Assembly (NCBI GenBank): GCA_027579435.1
Contig: JANBPK010000727.1
Location: forward strand, 92,982-156,981
Source: Candolleomyces eurysporus
Taxonomy: Eukaryota; Basidiomycota; Agaricomycetes; Agaricales; Psathyrellaceae
Direction of reading: 5' to 3'
Length of the DNA: 64,000 nt
Shown here: positions 1-11,799 of the stretch, piece by piece
How the letters are laid out: each line of letters starts with the position of its first letter
Numbering within the stretch: the stretch's first letter is position 1
Program-made: the position numbers and the translations under genes
The notes under the pieces: model-generated
Seen by the model: the letters and a program-made list of their open reading frames with translations, nothing else
Database searches by the model: none
Told to the model about the DNA's origin: nothing

Positions 1-3000
1 CGTCACCCGAATTTTTTCAACAGCAGTCTGTCTAACCAACAGCACTCCAGATATAACCGAAGGCCAGACTAGCCTGGTGAATGTGATCAGGGCTCTTGGA
101 GAATATCTGGTTTCAGAGGAAAATGAGCTCCGCTCGAAGGGTGCGCCTACAGGCCGACTTTTCTCTGTACAAAATTTTGAGCGGGAGTGCGAGCAGGGGT
201 CGAGCTGTTATCGCTCGTTTTGCAACGATTGCCGTCTGGATCTCTAAACAAAGCCTCTGGTGTGAATATATTTCTGTTCTACCAAGTGACTTGCTTGAAC
301 CGTATGAGCAGTGCGAACATTGGCGAGCTTCTACTCCGATAAGCTGGGCGATTCAGACACCATTATTCCAGCTTTGCAAGGCCTCCAAAGTTTGGTGAAA
401 TTTCCAACATTCGGCGCAGCAGAGACTACCACTATTATCGAATCGTGAGTGCAATGTTTATAAACTTCGCAAGTCATTGATTTTATTTCAGACTATTCCG
501 ACATGTAAAGACCAAGGCTTTGACCCAAAATCATCGATTCAAGGTGTTCACCATTGTTGATACGCTCATGGCCAACCATCGTGAAGGTGAGTTGCATGCA
601 GACGGAATCGCTTCCCTTTCAGAGATCAAACTAACCAAATGTATAGTGCTGAAGGCTATGGGTGTAAAGTTCTTGGATGGTTATGCCAAATTTTGTGACG
701 GGGAGAAGGACCCTCGTAACCTGGTGCTCATTTTCGCGATTGATCGAGTCATCCTAATCGAGTTTGACATCTCGGAAAGGGTTCAGGTAAGTGATTAGTT
801 CACTACCAATACGATTTTTCTGATAGGATGCAAGACTCTCTATGATGTCATCTTCTGCTATTTCCCTATCACATTTCGGCCTCCTCCAAATAATCCTGGC
901 GGAATTACGGCGGACGATCTGCGAGTATCGCTGAGGTAAGACACCTCGAGGAAAACCTGTCACTGTGCTGAGCATTCGATGTGACAGAGCTGTGGTGTCC
1001 GCTACGCCTCTTTTTGGCACCCTCGCGATCCCTCACTACCTAGAAAACCTCGTTGCAGTTGGTCGGCCAGCAAAGGTAGTTTGAAAGTGACTGTCTGAGG
1101 ATGGCATCGCTGATTGAAGCCCTTCAGAAAGACATCTTAGAAACGATAGCAGTGTGTCTGCCAGTATACGGTTCACAAGTTGCCCGATCATTCGCTAGGA
1201 AACTCTGGAACTCATTGAAGCTCGAGGTCCGTCGCTTCGTTCACACTGAGATTCAATCTGATATTCTGCTAGGTCTTCCAACCGGTTGATCCCATTACGG
1301 AGGAGTTGGCCGTGAAGGCCATTCAAGTCCTCATCAAAACAATTTACTCGTCAGAGAAAGAGGAATCCCAGACAGACGTCCAGGGTCTTGCAAAGGATGC
1401 ATGTGAAGAATGCATTACAATCCTCCGTGAACCAGAAAAGAGTCAAGCTCGACCAGCGGCGCGAATTCTCTGTTCGTTTATGACGACAACGGGTGTGTTT
1501 CCTTTGTTGACTCCGACTGGATTCATTCTGAACTGTGAAAAGCCTCTGTATCAAAGTACACTGTTTCACAAGCAGTTCCGCACTTGACAAAGCTCTTTAT
1601 CAATCCAGATGAAGTAACAAGTCGACCGGCTACTCTCGTTCTTCTGGCACAGTTCATCGAAGCAGCTCGGGATTCCATGTCGAGTGATCTCACTGGTGAC
1701 GTCCCCCTTCTACCCTACAAGGACGATGTTTTAGGAGCTCTGTCCGGAGGACTCAAGGCACACAATTTGCGTATTGCATCCCTAACCGGCTTGAAGGGAA
1801 TGGTAACGACAGAACGACTACTCACAGACCAAGAGTTGGGTTTCATCGTTCACAGTGTGAATGAAATAATCCAGGACCATCCGGACCAGTTCGACGACAT
1901 CAGCGATGGTATTCTAGAGTTGCTTTCCACAATATCGGAGGTGTGTCCTCGACAAGTCGTGGAGCAAACCCTCCCTATCTTGTTTAGCTCCCTCCCCGAT
2001 TCCGCACCCCCTAGAGAGGCCGCGTCTGAGAGAGCTCAGACATGGAAAACACTTTCGTATCTCCAAACTCTGTGCACTGAGCCAGAGCTTTTCGAAGTTT
2101 TAGTGATCCGGCTTACCACAAAACTCGAATTTCTCTGCTCTCGATCAAGCTCAGAGGAGGCGGATCCGGAGCCTACTGCTGGATATGCCCATGCCATTCT
2201 CAAGACGCTTGCCAATACTCTGTCGACGAAGTTGACGAAGAATCACACTGACGTTGCGAAGTACCTTGATCGATTGGTTGTCCGGATTTTCAACATCTTT
2301 GTCTATGCTGCGTTCACTGCAGAGGGAGACAAACGACCGATGATACTTTCGGACCATCGGCTATTGGAAGCTGCGGCGCTCTGCACGACGTCGGTAGTCA
2401 GGTCTTTGCCTACAGCGTAAGGCACTCCCTTCCTCTTATTCGCTGCGACGAACCGAAAATCTCTAACATGCCATCCACTGACATAGACGGCAACAATCCT
2501 ATCTTCAGGCTGTGATGTCTGCACTCACGAATGGAGTCGTTCAGCCGATTTCTGAAGGCTACTTCAAGATTCCACCCGAGGCAAGATTGGCTATTTTCGG
2601 TGTATGTTCCTTCTCTCGCTTTGCAAGGGTTGGTTTAATAACACTATCCCTAACGTCCATTATAGCCCGAGAGTCGACCAGTATATAAGGAACTGATAGT
2701 ATTGTTCACCGCAGCAATCACTCCCATGTACAAAGAAGTGCTTATGTTTCGTTCTGTCCATTCAAAACGGTAGCGCTGATGACGAATAATCTAGGTGAAT
2801 TTGAATGTCCCCAATCTCGTCCAGTTCCTCGAGGGTACGCTGGGATGGATATTGAACGGTGCAGAGAACGACTTGCAAAGGAACTCTGCTGTGCATCTGG
2901 TCTCTGTCCTAGTAAACAGGAAGGCGGAAGGTAAGAATGTACCCTCAATCTCCCATTTACATGCCTCTCATTCAAAGCGTTTTGGTTTACAGAACTATCA

Positions 3001-4251
3001 GGATTCCTAGACGGTCTTGCCACCACGTATTGGTCGCAGGAGATTTTGAATACAGAGGTACCGTTGGAGCGACGTCGCTGGGCAATTACGTCGTGGACAT
3101 GGGTTCGTCTATTCTCCTCCTAATGCATGTCTATCCACTCACCGCCCATCCAACCATCCACTTTGCAGATAATACAAGCCTTGCTCGTGCGAAGCCACCC
3201 TTCAGCTCTACCTTTCACACAGAAGCTGCTCGACCTCTTCAGTGACACCTCCATCAACTGGGACGCAGCCAAAGGCGTCGGACTCATCCCCGGACACGAT
3301 AGTATTCTGACGAAGCAGAATCATGCTGTGGTCAAGATCTTGTATGCGCAGAAGTACGTTGCAGCCATACTTCCGCAGACGATTGCAGGGTCTGTGGATG
3401 GTTCAGGTGAGCTGGATTCTTATGTTCAAACGCTTCCCTGCTGCCTACGAAAATTCATTGACGACTTTCGCCAGAACCGACGAAACAAGTTGCATACCTC
3501 GTTGCGCTTTCTGGGATGATCAAGTCTGCTCCGAAGGCTACCTATATGGCCGAGTTGCCTTCAGTACGTGCCCTTCCCAGATATCCGCTCTCTCTCAGCC
3601 ACTCACTCGCTCGCTCTCACTTCCTTCTTCACCAACGTAGCTCATCCCGCTGTTAATTCGAGGTCTCGACCTACCTGACCCCGACATCCGACGGAACGTT
3701 ATCGAAACGCTACTCGCCGCGGCGGAAGGCGAGACACCCGAAAAGTCTCTCGTAGCGGAGCATGCGTCGACCTTGGTGAATGCGATGTTGAAGAATTGTT
3801 TAGTCGAGGAGATGCCTTCATCTGTGCGTTTTTTTCTTTCCATTCTACGCGTACCAACACTTAGGTCTCCGTTTCACGTTTTGCGTATTGTTGTTTCGAC
3901 AGAACGTGCGGATATCGGCACTCCGGTACCTCGCCGTCCTACCTCGCATCGTCCGCTACGACGTCCTACACCCGTACAAAGCGCAAGTGATCAAAGACCT
4001 TGGTAAAACTTTGGACGATCCGAAGAGGGCCGTTAGGAAGGAGGCTGTGGAAGCTAGGTGTGTGTTTGTCTTTTTTGTCTGCTCATTTCGATCGACTTGA
4101 CTGACGACGACAACGATATGATGACACTCGTTAGAACGAACTGGTAAGCCCCATTCCCTGAAAAGAAATCGCGTATATAGTAGGGTGGTATATACATACA
4201 AAGCACTAACATATATCCATTCCTTTCCCCAGGTTCAAATACAATGGCTGA
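1..4251 (+). CDS. MMS19: MMS19 nucleotide excision repair / cytosolic Fe-S targeting protein, 5' end outside window
   Basis: HEAT-repeat scaffold of the cytosolic iron-sulfur targeting complex, which passes Fe-S clusters to DNA repair and replication enzymes and is linked to TFIIH function. The N-terminal block (about 70-145) reads LVNVIRALGEYL, the MMS19 N-terminal signature. The middle carries the long helical segment at 1584-2420, and the C-terminus has the family ending DDPKRAVRKEAVEA followed by RTNWFKYNG. The gene is cut by more than a dozen short GT-AG introns; clear junctions lie near 446/493, 4057/4135 and 4143/4233. The last but one exon is only 9 nt (4135-4143). The stop is TGA at 4249-4251. 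The window starts inside or just before the second exon, so the start codon is not visible. Family assignment is firm; the exact exon map is approximate. Confidence 0.9.
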
Positions 4252-4593
4252 AGTAGCACTGGTGATCGAGGGTGGTGGATAATGGACTGGGGACAGACAG
4301 ATGGACAGGGTATACTTTCTAAGAAGTGGGCTACAGCGAGTCATGTAAATCCTCCTTTCCTCTCTATGAAATGAAAAGGGATGGTAGGGTAAAAATACTA
4401 CATCATCGATCTGGAAGTGGGAGAAAAAAATAGATAAAGGTATGGGTGTGGTTGTTGGCAGTAGGGTCCGTAATGGTAAATGTTGGATAGCAGATACAGT
4501 AGTAGTAGTACTAGATAGGTAAGAATGAACACGGATAACACACGATAGCACAGTGGGTGATGGATAAAAAAAAGAGAGAACAGAACAGAACAT
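4252..4593. other. Convergent 3' intergenic, MMS19 / coiled-coil gene
   Basis: A 342-nt gap between two convergent stop codons. It reads as 3' UTR sequence, with an AT-rich stretch (4370-4450) and short GTA/AGT runs (4496-4515). No gene or element is recognised. Confidence 0.5.
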
Positions 4594-6144
4594 TCATCGC
4601 GCCATAATCGCCTGAGTCTTCAAAGCCGCATCAGCAAGCGCAAGCTCAAACGCTTTAAGCTGCTCCTGAACAAGCTTCCGTCCGTCCACCCTCCTCCCCG
4701 ATAACCTCGTCGGCGTCGCCGGAGTCGTTGGCGTATCCAAGCCCTCCACGTCCGCAAGCCCCGCTTCCCATCTCTCGATCCTCGCCCGGCTCCTCTCCGC
4801 ACTCTCCCACTCCGTCTTCCAATTGCCCAACTTGTTCTTCAGCGATCGGATTTTCCGCCCGGCATCGGCTGTCGCCACCCCATTCACCTGCGCGTGCTCC
4901 GATATCGACGTCAGCGAAGACACAGTGCTCGAGGTGAATGACCGGATATGGGTGAGTTGGGGTATGAGCTTGGCGGGTGTGGGTGCACCAGTTAGCGGGG
5001 GCGGTGGGGGGAGCGAAAACGCAGCTCTCATAGGGGAAGTCGCAGGTGACACCTCGTAAGCGTCGCCCAGATGGTTTTTGTCCGGGTCGAGCTCCCAGTC
5101 GTGCTGCGATGAAAAGTGACTTGAGAGACGGCGAGGAGCGGTTGGTGTGGTGGGCTCTTCTTCTACCAAGGTGTGAAGTGATCGTGAGTTCGCTGTGCTG
5201 CTGGTGTTGTTGTTCGCATTCGAGGAGGAAGAGGTAGGCTGGTCTGTTTCTGTCAACTCGTCCACGCCCTCCAGTTCGTCAAGTTGCCCGAGGACGTCGC
5301 TGCCACCCACTTCCCCTCCGATCTTCCGAAACTCTCGTTCGTATTCCAAAAGGTCGCGGACCTGGGTCTCCCGCTCCCGGACAGATTCGTTCATGCGACG
5401 TATAACGTCAGACGCGAGACGTTCGAGTTTGGGTTGCTGTGACGACGACGACGATTTGCCGGACTCGGCGGCGTCGAGTGTCCGCAAGTGTGTGATGAAT
5501 TTCTCTGTGAATTCGAGGTTTTCTGAAAGGACGTCCATTGCGTCCTTTTCGGGTGTCCGCTGACGCGGTCGTGTGGGGGAGACAGAGGGACTGTCGAATG
5601 TGGGGTCGAGATCACCTCCGCCGAACGACTCGTCGGAGGTAAGGTTCGCTCCTGGTGCTGCTTCGTCTTCCGCAAAAGAGTCATGGCCGTTGAGTTCGTC
5701 TGCAAACGAAGGACGGGTATCCGAGGATGAGGCCAGCAGCTGAGCATTGAGTTCGGTTTCATCAGAGATGAGATGTCTTTCTTCTCGTTCGTCTGATTCT
5801 CCGACTACGCCTTGGTCGTCGATACCCTCCGCACCCTCATCGAACTCGATCCCAAATTCCTCGGCTAGAAGCTTTGAGCCCGCGCTGGGCTCTGGCATGA
5901 GAGCTACGGCGAGCTCGTGTGCCAGGGAGTGATGCCTTCCGTTGGCACCAGCGCCGTCGAGTTCGCCATTGGCTTGGGGGGATGAACCGCGCAGGGATGC
6001 TGAAGATCGGCGGCCACTGATAGACTGGCGGGAAGGAGGCTTGAGAGAGGAGCTGCCTGACAGATAATGGGAGTCGGCGTAGTGGGGCATTTTGGGGGAG
6101 GAGCAATAGGGGCAATGGCTGGAGTCAAGTCGCGGCGCTCTCAA
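4594..6144 (-). CDS. Hypothetical acidic, Ser-rich coiled-coil protein (516 aa)
   Basis: Single-exon reading frame not assigned to a known family. Residues 1-190 are Ser/Pro- and acid-rich and probably disordered. Residues about 205-290 hold a conserved-looking helical block (SENLEFTEKFITHLRTLD, then a heptad-rich stretch around DVIRRMNESVRERE) predicted to form a coiled coil. A Ser/Thr/Pro linker follows, then a second helical block (about 430-516) with SLKNKLGNWKTEWESAERS. Two starts are possible: Met1 or Met19 (PKMPHYADS). The 5' 340 nt recur, inverted and degraded, at 17128-17465, which shows that this 5' end once faced a promoter shared with PRP40. A cytoskeletal or trafficking adaptor is conceivable from the coiled coils, but nothing in the sequence proves it. 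Confidence 0.75.
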   Translation of the reverse strand: MRAPRLDSSHCPYCSSPKMPHYADSHYLSGSSSLKPPSRQSISGRRSSASLRGSSPQANGELDGAGANGRHHSLAHELAVALMPEPSAGSKLLAEEFGIEFDEGAEGIDDQGVVGESDEREERHLISDETELNAQLLASSSDTRPSFADELNGHDSFAEDEAAPGANLTSDESFGGGDLDPTFDSPSVSPTRPRQRTPEKDAMDVLSENLEFTEKFITHLRTLDAAESGKSSSSSQQPKLERLASDVIRRMNESVRERETQVRDLLEYEREFRKIGGEVGGSDVLGQLDELEGVDELTETDQPTSSSSNANNNTSSTANSRSLHTLVEEEPTTPTAPRRLSSHFSSQHDWELDPDKNHLGDAYEVSPATSPMRAAFSLPPPPPLTGAPTPAKLIPQLTHIRSFTSSTVSSLTSISEHAQVNGVATADAGRKIRSLKNKLGNWKTEWESAERSRARIERWEAGLADVEGLDTPTTPATPTRLSGRRVDGRKLVQEQLKAFELALADAALKTQAIMAR

Positions 6145-6440
6145 GGAGCCACCAAACGCGCTTCCGCTTTTTGCAGGTGACTGATTATGTCAGCTTGTCA
6201 ACGGGGACAAGTAACTCGGAGGGAACGACAGAAAATCAATGCAGATAAAGTACAGAAGAACGGTGGCTGAATAAAAATGAGAACAAGCACACGGATATGT
6301 GGTTCTCTCCTTGGCTAGTGCGGAATTGAGGCTAGAGAAAGGCCTCGGCGATCAAAGTTAACAGCCTTTGAGCCAAACAAGGCCAACGTCGACTTTGAAC
6401 CCCATTCGTTTGTTGACTCCTTCATTGGGCAATTAGTGTT
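6145..6440. promoter_or_regulatory. Ancestral divergent promoter, coiled-coil gene / PRP40 (first copy)
   Basis: Upstream region of the 4594-6144 gene. Its sequence recurs beside the second PRP40 copy (about 17490-17758), and its far end (CCATTCGTT...GACTCCTTCATTGGGCAAT, about 6402-6432) recurs directly upstream of the first PRP40 copy at 16458-16490. The repeat block therefore inserted between this promoter and PRP40 at about 6430. Positions 6322-6405 appear a third time at 11718-11799. No individual binding site can be named. Confidence 0.65.
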
Positions 6441-6531
6441 CTTTCGATGTCTATGGATGAGATGACAAAATTAAACAATAGATAATGGCAAAGATGGGTA
6501 CTCAATACAATATCCATCTGTTCTGGGAGAT

Positions 6532-6700
6532 CCTGAGGCCTATAAGGACTCGGGTACTTGCGCCCTGGGCTCCGACACAAAACCAAACCAGGTGACTTGT
6601 AAGTCATGTGCCCAAGAAACCATCATGAGGCTCAGTGTTCAATCCTAACTGATGGCATTATTTTTTATGATATTTTAACAATATTAGAGTACATCAGTAA
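6532..6700 (+). repeat. Partial copy of the AGGCCTAT-terminal small element
   Basis: Begins GAGGCCTATAAGGACTCGGG and stays recognisably similar to the full copies at 12233-12510 and 10656-10932 up to about 6690, including the internal GACTT.TAAGTCATGTGCCCA segment. It then diverges, and the far terminus is missing. Truncated or decayed copy. Confidence 0.7.
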
Positions 6701-7839
6701 ACCTATACTTTGCTTCCTCCCTTATGCAAGCACTCCCACATGCAAAATTTATGTGCAGAAAAGTTCAGAAGTCAGAAGCTGGCCAGCTATGGCCAATTTG
6801 GGCAAAAAGCTCTGCCAAATTTGGCAAGGGGCTAGCCCAAAAAAGATCAAAACCTTTGAAGCAAAATGCCGGTTTCCTGATCTAATGATAGACCTCAAAA
6901 TTGCTGCACATGTGACAGCCTCAATCAACAAGTCCTTGTCCTTTCTGAATGTTGCAAAAACCATTGACTTATTGTGTTCACTAGATTGATTATGATCTTC
7001 TCCAGCTGCTTCTGAGTCTTGAACATCAGCCTGAGGTTCCCTGTGTCCAATAAAACATGGTGTGCAGCACTCATCCAGGCTTTAACGCAAGGGCAGCTGC
7101 ATGCTCTCATCATGATGTTCAAGCATACCAAGATAATATTGGCGTGCAATCTCAGGATGCCTCAGGAAGATGACATAGCTTCCTATAGCTCAGCTATGAA
7201 ACAATCATAACAGGATGGATGCTTGAACTTGTTATACATAGGATTACCTATGTACACAAAATGTGAAATGCAGACAAGGGCAGTATGCAAAAAGGAAAAT
7301 GTCTTGTTGCCACTAATGGAGTTCCGATGGGCAGATACTTATCATCTCAATTGATGTTCTTCTTGAGTTGAACTTCATTGCCTCCAACTATGCAAGTAAT
7401 AATGCCACTGCCGTTTTAAGATTTTGAACCATTCTCAACCCTGAATTTGACATCCCATCCTTGAAACATAAGAGTCAACACCAGCAATTGAGGATACACC
7501 CTGGTGTAGTGCCTAACCAACAGTGGGTAGCAGATCTTTGCTGCCAATTTTATTGTCAACTCACAAATTTTATTATGCTGAGGACAATACATTGGTGTTG
7601 ACATCTTGTTTTGTTGATTTCTGTGGGAGAGCCAGATTGCAATATTGGCATTGATAACAACAAGCTAGGGGCTCAGAGTGTCTGTGGAAGGGGAGCAAGT
7701 GTGGGATGAGAAAGGGGGAAGGCAAGCTCTGTTCTGCAACATTCCATTTTCCACTGCGAAGGAGACCATGGAGCCCTGCTCACCAAGGGAATGCGCAGCT
7801 AATTCTAAGGCAGATGCACCCTTTGGCAGTGTCCAACAC

Positions 7840-8213
7840 GGGTTACCAGCAGGTAAATTTACCCTTGCCTGTACCTGTACCCCACTTACCCATACCTGCC
7901 AGGGCAGGTACAGGTAAGTGCAGGTAAATTCACGGATTTTCAAAAATATTGGTATTTTATAGGTTTAATGTGTTTATAAACTATTTAGACTACTGAAATA
8001 CATGTGAGAGTGTAGGGATGGGTTCTGTAAATAATCTAAATAATATTTATAGAATTTTGCTCATTTTTGTTAAAATGAATGGCTGTCCTTTACTTTCTTT
8101 TTTTNGGATTTACCTGTCTGGAGCCTGTGGGTACAGCACACGTAGCCATTTTTGGGTCCATACCTGTACCTGTGGCTACCTGTACCTGCATACCCAGTGG
8201 GTAAGTGCTACCC
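7840..8213. mobile_element. Small non-autonomous element with GGTA/TACC-rich termini
   Basis: Both ends are packed with TACCTGTACC and its complement, able to fold on themselves. The left end starts GGGTTACC and the right end closes GCTACCC, an imperfect terminal inverted repeat. Both flanks carry the same broken motif, CCCTTTGG then TCCAACAC: 7819-7839 on the left and 8227-8243 on the right, as expected of a target duplication or staggered repair. There is no coding capacity. The internal AT-rich core contains one N. Confidence 0.6.
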
Positions 8214-8896
8214 ATGAGGATCAATACCCTTTGGATCCAACACAATACACTTGTATTCAGTGTTCTCCAAGAGAGACTAGAAAAAGAGGTGTGCCATAGG
8301 AAACTATCTGAAAAGAACAAAGCTAGAGTATTGAGGGTTGATCAAGAGCAAGTGATGTTGAGAACTGTGTTGTCAAACAAAGACTTTGCATGTCCATTCG
8401 CTAGAGTTCAATGGTCAGGCTATAATTGAAAGGAGGGAATGTATGACACACAATCGACAAGATTGGAAGGACTATTGAAAGAAAATCCATTGGGAACGAT
8501 GTAGAGATTTTTCATGCAGATCACCTATTCAGCCATCCACATTAACAACCAAGATTCATGTCAAGAGTAAAAAATGCACTTACTGTGTCAAATTCCATAT
8601 CTGGAATGTTACAAATTTCATTGAAATTAAGCACACAAGTTTGCTTCAACTCAAATACTTGGTTTGTAAGAAAGCACTGCTTGTTCAGCTCTACCATTTT
8701 GATGGTGAAATAGAGCTGTGGTTGGTGATGTCTAGGTCAAAGTCGAACTGGCTTTATGCAATTATCATTTTGAGGTTGTGTTGCACCCAGAGCACTGTGA
8801 CAGGGGCTATCCAATGACAAAGCCAATTGACTGATAATGAAGGATTATCAGCATCAGCTCACTGATTTGGCCCTGTTCACCAAGATAATCGTGTTG

Positions 8897-9037
8897 AGTC
8901 AGACCTGGTCCCAGAGTGGCCTCAGCCTCCTGGACTTTTTCAAGTAAATCCACAGGAAGATTCCCTCTTTACTCAACCTTCTTACCCAAGATCAAGCTAG
9001 CATTAGAACATCATTTTTGCAAAGGATAATCTTGTTG
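8897..9037 (+). repeat. Direct repeat, copy 1 (about 140 bp)
   Basis: Starts AGTCAGACCTGG and ends near AAAGGATAATC; matches 9153-9296 along its length with scattered substitutions. In one frame both copies read as a Pro/Gln-rich peptide (PPGLFQVN, SLFTQPSY), suggesting a decayed, internally duplicated coding segment of a mobile element. Confidence 0.6.
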
Positions 9038-9152
9038 AGTCATCCTGAAACAGTGAAAGGCAGCAGAAAAGTGGAATCTCAATGAGATCTGATCTGTAAG
9101 CTGGTACTTGTGGCTCATCTTGGATCGTCAGACTTTGCTCCTGTTGGCTCAG

Positions 9153-9296
9153 AGTCAGACCTGGTTGTGGGCTGGCCTTGACCTCCCTGGGCCTTTTCAA
9201 GTAAATTTACAAGAAAATTCCCTCTTTACTCAACCTTCCTATTCAAGATCAAGCCAGCATTATAGAAAACCATTTTTGCAAAGGATAATCTAGTTG
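9153..9296 (+). repeat. Direct repeat, copy 2 (about 140 bp)
   Basis: Second copy of the 8897-9037 segment, separated from it by about 115 nt. It shares the start AGTCAGACCTGG, the middle TTTTCAAGTAAAT and the end AAAGGATAATC. No intact gene. Confidence 0.6.
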
Positions 9297-9469
9297 CAGG
9301 AAATCAAAGGAAGACTATTATAACTGAGGGGTTGTTGGCTCATAAGCTAAATTTCAAGCAGGAAGGTCTGGAATTATTAACCTCATCCCTAATTATAAGA
9401 CCCTTGAAAGATGGTCCTCAATTGGTTTGCTTCTGTTTACATCTTGGTGGTTGCCTTTTCTTGGACCAG

Positions 9470-9602
9470 TTCCAAGGCCTATAAGCCTTGGGTACTTGTG
9501 CCCTGCAGGTTCCAGTGCCAAGACTTTGATACTGTCACAACCCTGTGATAGTGTGAGTTTATATCCTTTTACAGTTTCCATCACCAACAATAGGCCTCGG
9601 AA
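9470..9602. mobile_element. 133-bp short member of the AGGCCTAT-terminal family
   Basis: The left end TTCCAAGGCCTAT and the right end ATAGGCCTCGGAA form a 13-bp near-perfect terminal inverted repeat matching the ends of the 270-bp copies. The interior is different and shorter, so this is a distinct subfamily or an internally deleted derivative. Confidence 0.65.
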
Positions 9603-10655
9603 CCTGCCACACGCAGTGACAGCCCACTACCCACAACTCCTTTGCCTGTTCTACACTCCAACACACTGTTTATTGTTCCCACTTTTCCCTCGGTGTTCTA
9701 CTGTGACATATACAAATGGCCTACTATACATTGCCATGCAGACCAAATTTGCCCCAAGTTTCATGTTCCATTGCAAGTATTACTAAAAAGGTAAGCTGCA
9801 CACCAATTAATATTTAGGGATTCCAATGTATGCCAATAGATTACATATACTAAAAAAAGCATAATTACCTTGAGTCAGCCTTTCAGTGCTTCTGTGTGAT
9901 GTCCAAAAGGCAACATTGCAATGGCCAAATAGGAGGTTACACTCAATGTCTACCATTTGATTTAGCTTCAATTGTGCCAGAATCAAAATTGTCAAATGGC
10001 ATGCAGCAAAGCAGCTCCAGACTGTGAAGGTATTGTATAGGACAGATCAACTCATCCCTCACCTTGTCCCCAAGGGTGGATCCGCAACTCCAGAAAGTTA
10101 AATCAAAGCCATGATCATTCCAAGATTGTCCATTAAATACAACTCACCACCTCTGCGCGCTCTACCACCCTTTTTGCAGCACCCTCTACAACATGGCCTG
10201 CCTTTGCACAGGTATCACATCCACCACTTTTCCTTATGGTGTTTGTTTGGCCCTCACCACACATGGCGTCAAGTTCAGCTTGGACCATTTCTAGCACCCA
10301 TTTTGTTGCCTCTGGTAAGGAGCGCTCTCCCTCAACCACTTTGATTCCAAAGATAGATCAAGGCGAACCTCTGGAGAAGGCATGTGGTGAATCCCATGCA
10401 TGGCAATTCCCTTGAGAAATTTTACATTGTATGTTACCTTCAGCTTTTTCTGAGGCCCGGATAACCTATATTCGGAATAGGAAGCACACCTCTACAAGCT
10501 TGCTGTTGTTCCAGAGGGCTTCTCACACAATGAAGCCTTCATTGTGCGTATACCCCAGCCCATAGTGGACCTACTGAAGTACTGATGCTTAGCTCTAGTG
10601 AACCCCCACATGATGATCACAACTTGTTGGTTGAGGCCATTGCAATGCATGGCAA

Positions 10656-10932
10656 TTCTGAGGCCTATTCTTACTCTAATATTATTTCAATTACAAAAAT
10701 TCAAGAATCTCAGAGTAGCCTGAGGAGCAACACTTATGCTCAAGTAAGTTTCAATTCTGGAGTGTTACTAGTAAAATATCACAAAAAAGAATGGCATTAG
10801 CTAGGATTGAACATGGAGCCTCATGATGGATTTTTTGGGCACATGACTTATAAGTCACCTGGTTTGGTTTTGTGAAAAGCTTGGCAAAAAACCCCCAGGG
10901 TACAAGTACCCGAGTCCTTATAGGCCTCAGAA
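10656..10932 (-). mobile_element. AGGCCTAT-terminal element, full copy
   Basis: Terminal inverted repeats TTCTGAGGCCTAT / ATAGGCCTCAGAA enclose about 250 nt nearly identical to 12233-12510 read in the opposite direction. The interior contains the perfect palindrome TGACTTATAAGTCA and a GTACAAGTAC palindrome. The left flank (GGTTGAGGCCATTGCAATGC) also lies beside the copies at 12233 and 14116, so the element sits inside an older repeat. Non-coding. Confidence 0.75.
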
Positions 10933-11717
10933 CATTCTCAATAAGAAAGGACTCTTTGCAACTTACCTCCTCCAAACCAACTCTCAAGTTAATGAAAAAG
11001 ATTCTTGAGCAGAAGAATGGGAAGTAGGAAAAGATGTCTATCTCCCAAAGGGACAAATATTGCCAGAACCTCCTAGACCCAGTAAGCTTCCCAATTCCCT
11101 TTTAGGCTGACTCGGATCGCTGATGCCACTTCCAAGATTGTTTTTGCAACCATGAAATATGAATGTGTTGTATTGTATCCTAAGTACTGGTTCTTTGGCG
11201 GGAAGGGTGAATTAACTGTGTGGTCTTCTGATTCAGTCCCCACCATTTATACACCAGGTGAGGAAGGGGACCTGTGCAACCACTTTACTCACCAGACTTG
11301 CTTTCCTCATTTTTGCTCCCACTACACCCAAACCCTGCAGACACCCTCAATTCATGGCTCATTGTTATCAATGTGCTTATGGTGTTTCAGTGCTTTAAAA
11401 GAGACATTTTTCAAAGTGGAACCAATGGGCAAACACCATGTCAAGATTACAAGGACCTCCTAGAGTTGACCCTGAATGTAGGGGATCACTTATACTATCC
11501 GCCTCTAATCAACAGGCTTCTTGCAACTAGTCCTAAGTATTGAATAGTGGTCCCATATGAGGACTTAGAGGATGTGTTGCTGGCTGACAGTGAAAATAAA
11601 GTTAAAAACCCTTTGCTCGAAGCTGAAGTCTCGCCACTGGTTGATGTTGAAGTATATAAAAGCCACTAAGTATTTCTTCTCTCTTGTATCTCCCTTGTAC
11701 ATTTCTATCATATATTA

Positions 11718-11799
11718 GGAACTGAGACTAGAGAAAGGCCTCAGCAATAAAGTTAACAGCCTTTGAGCCAAACAAGGCCAACATCGACTTGAACCCCAT
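11718..11799 (+). repeat. Stray copy of host promoter sequence
   Basis: An 82-nt match, with few differences, to 6322-6405 of the divergent promoter (ACTAGAGAAAGGCCTCAGC, AACAGCCTTTGAGCCAAACA). It follows directly on the pyrimidine-rich tract at 11670-11717. With the 6322-6405 copy it forms a direct repeat bracketing about 5.3 kb of repeat DNA. Confidence 0.75.

Noticed and set aside
4054..4593. 179-codon minus-strand frame over the MMS19 3' end
   Set aside because: Overlaps conserved MMS19 exons and UTR; Ser/Pro/Tyr-rich with no domain.
10133..10339. Zinc-finger protein on the minus strand (CDTCAKAG)
   Set aside because: Only one Cys pair survives, the frame is 68 codons, and the flanks are repeats; at most a relic.
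11152..11660. Possible transposase or polyprotein remnant
   Set aside because: Some protein-like stretches (VVPYEDLEDVLLADSENK) but many stops and no catalytic motif; kept only as part of the repeat block.
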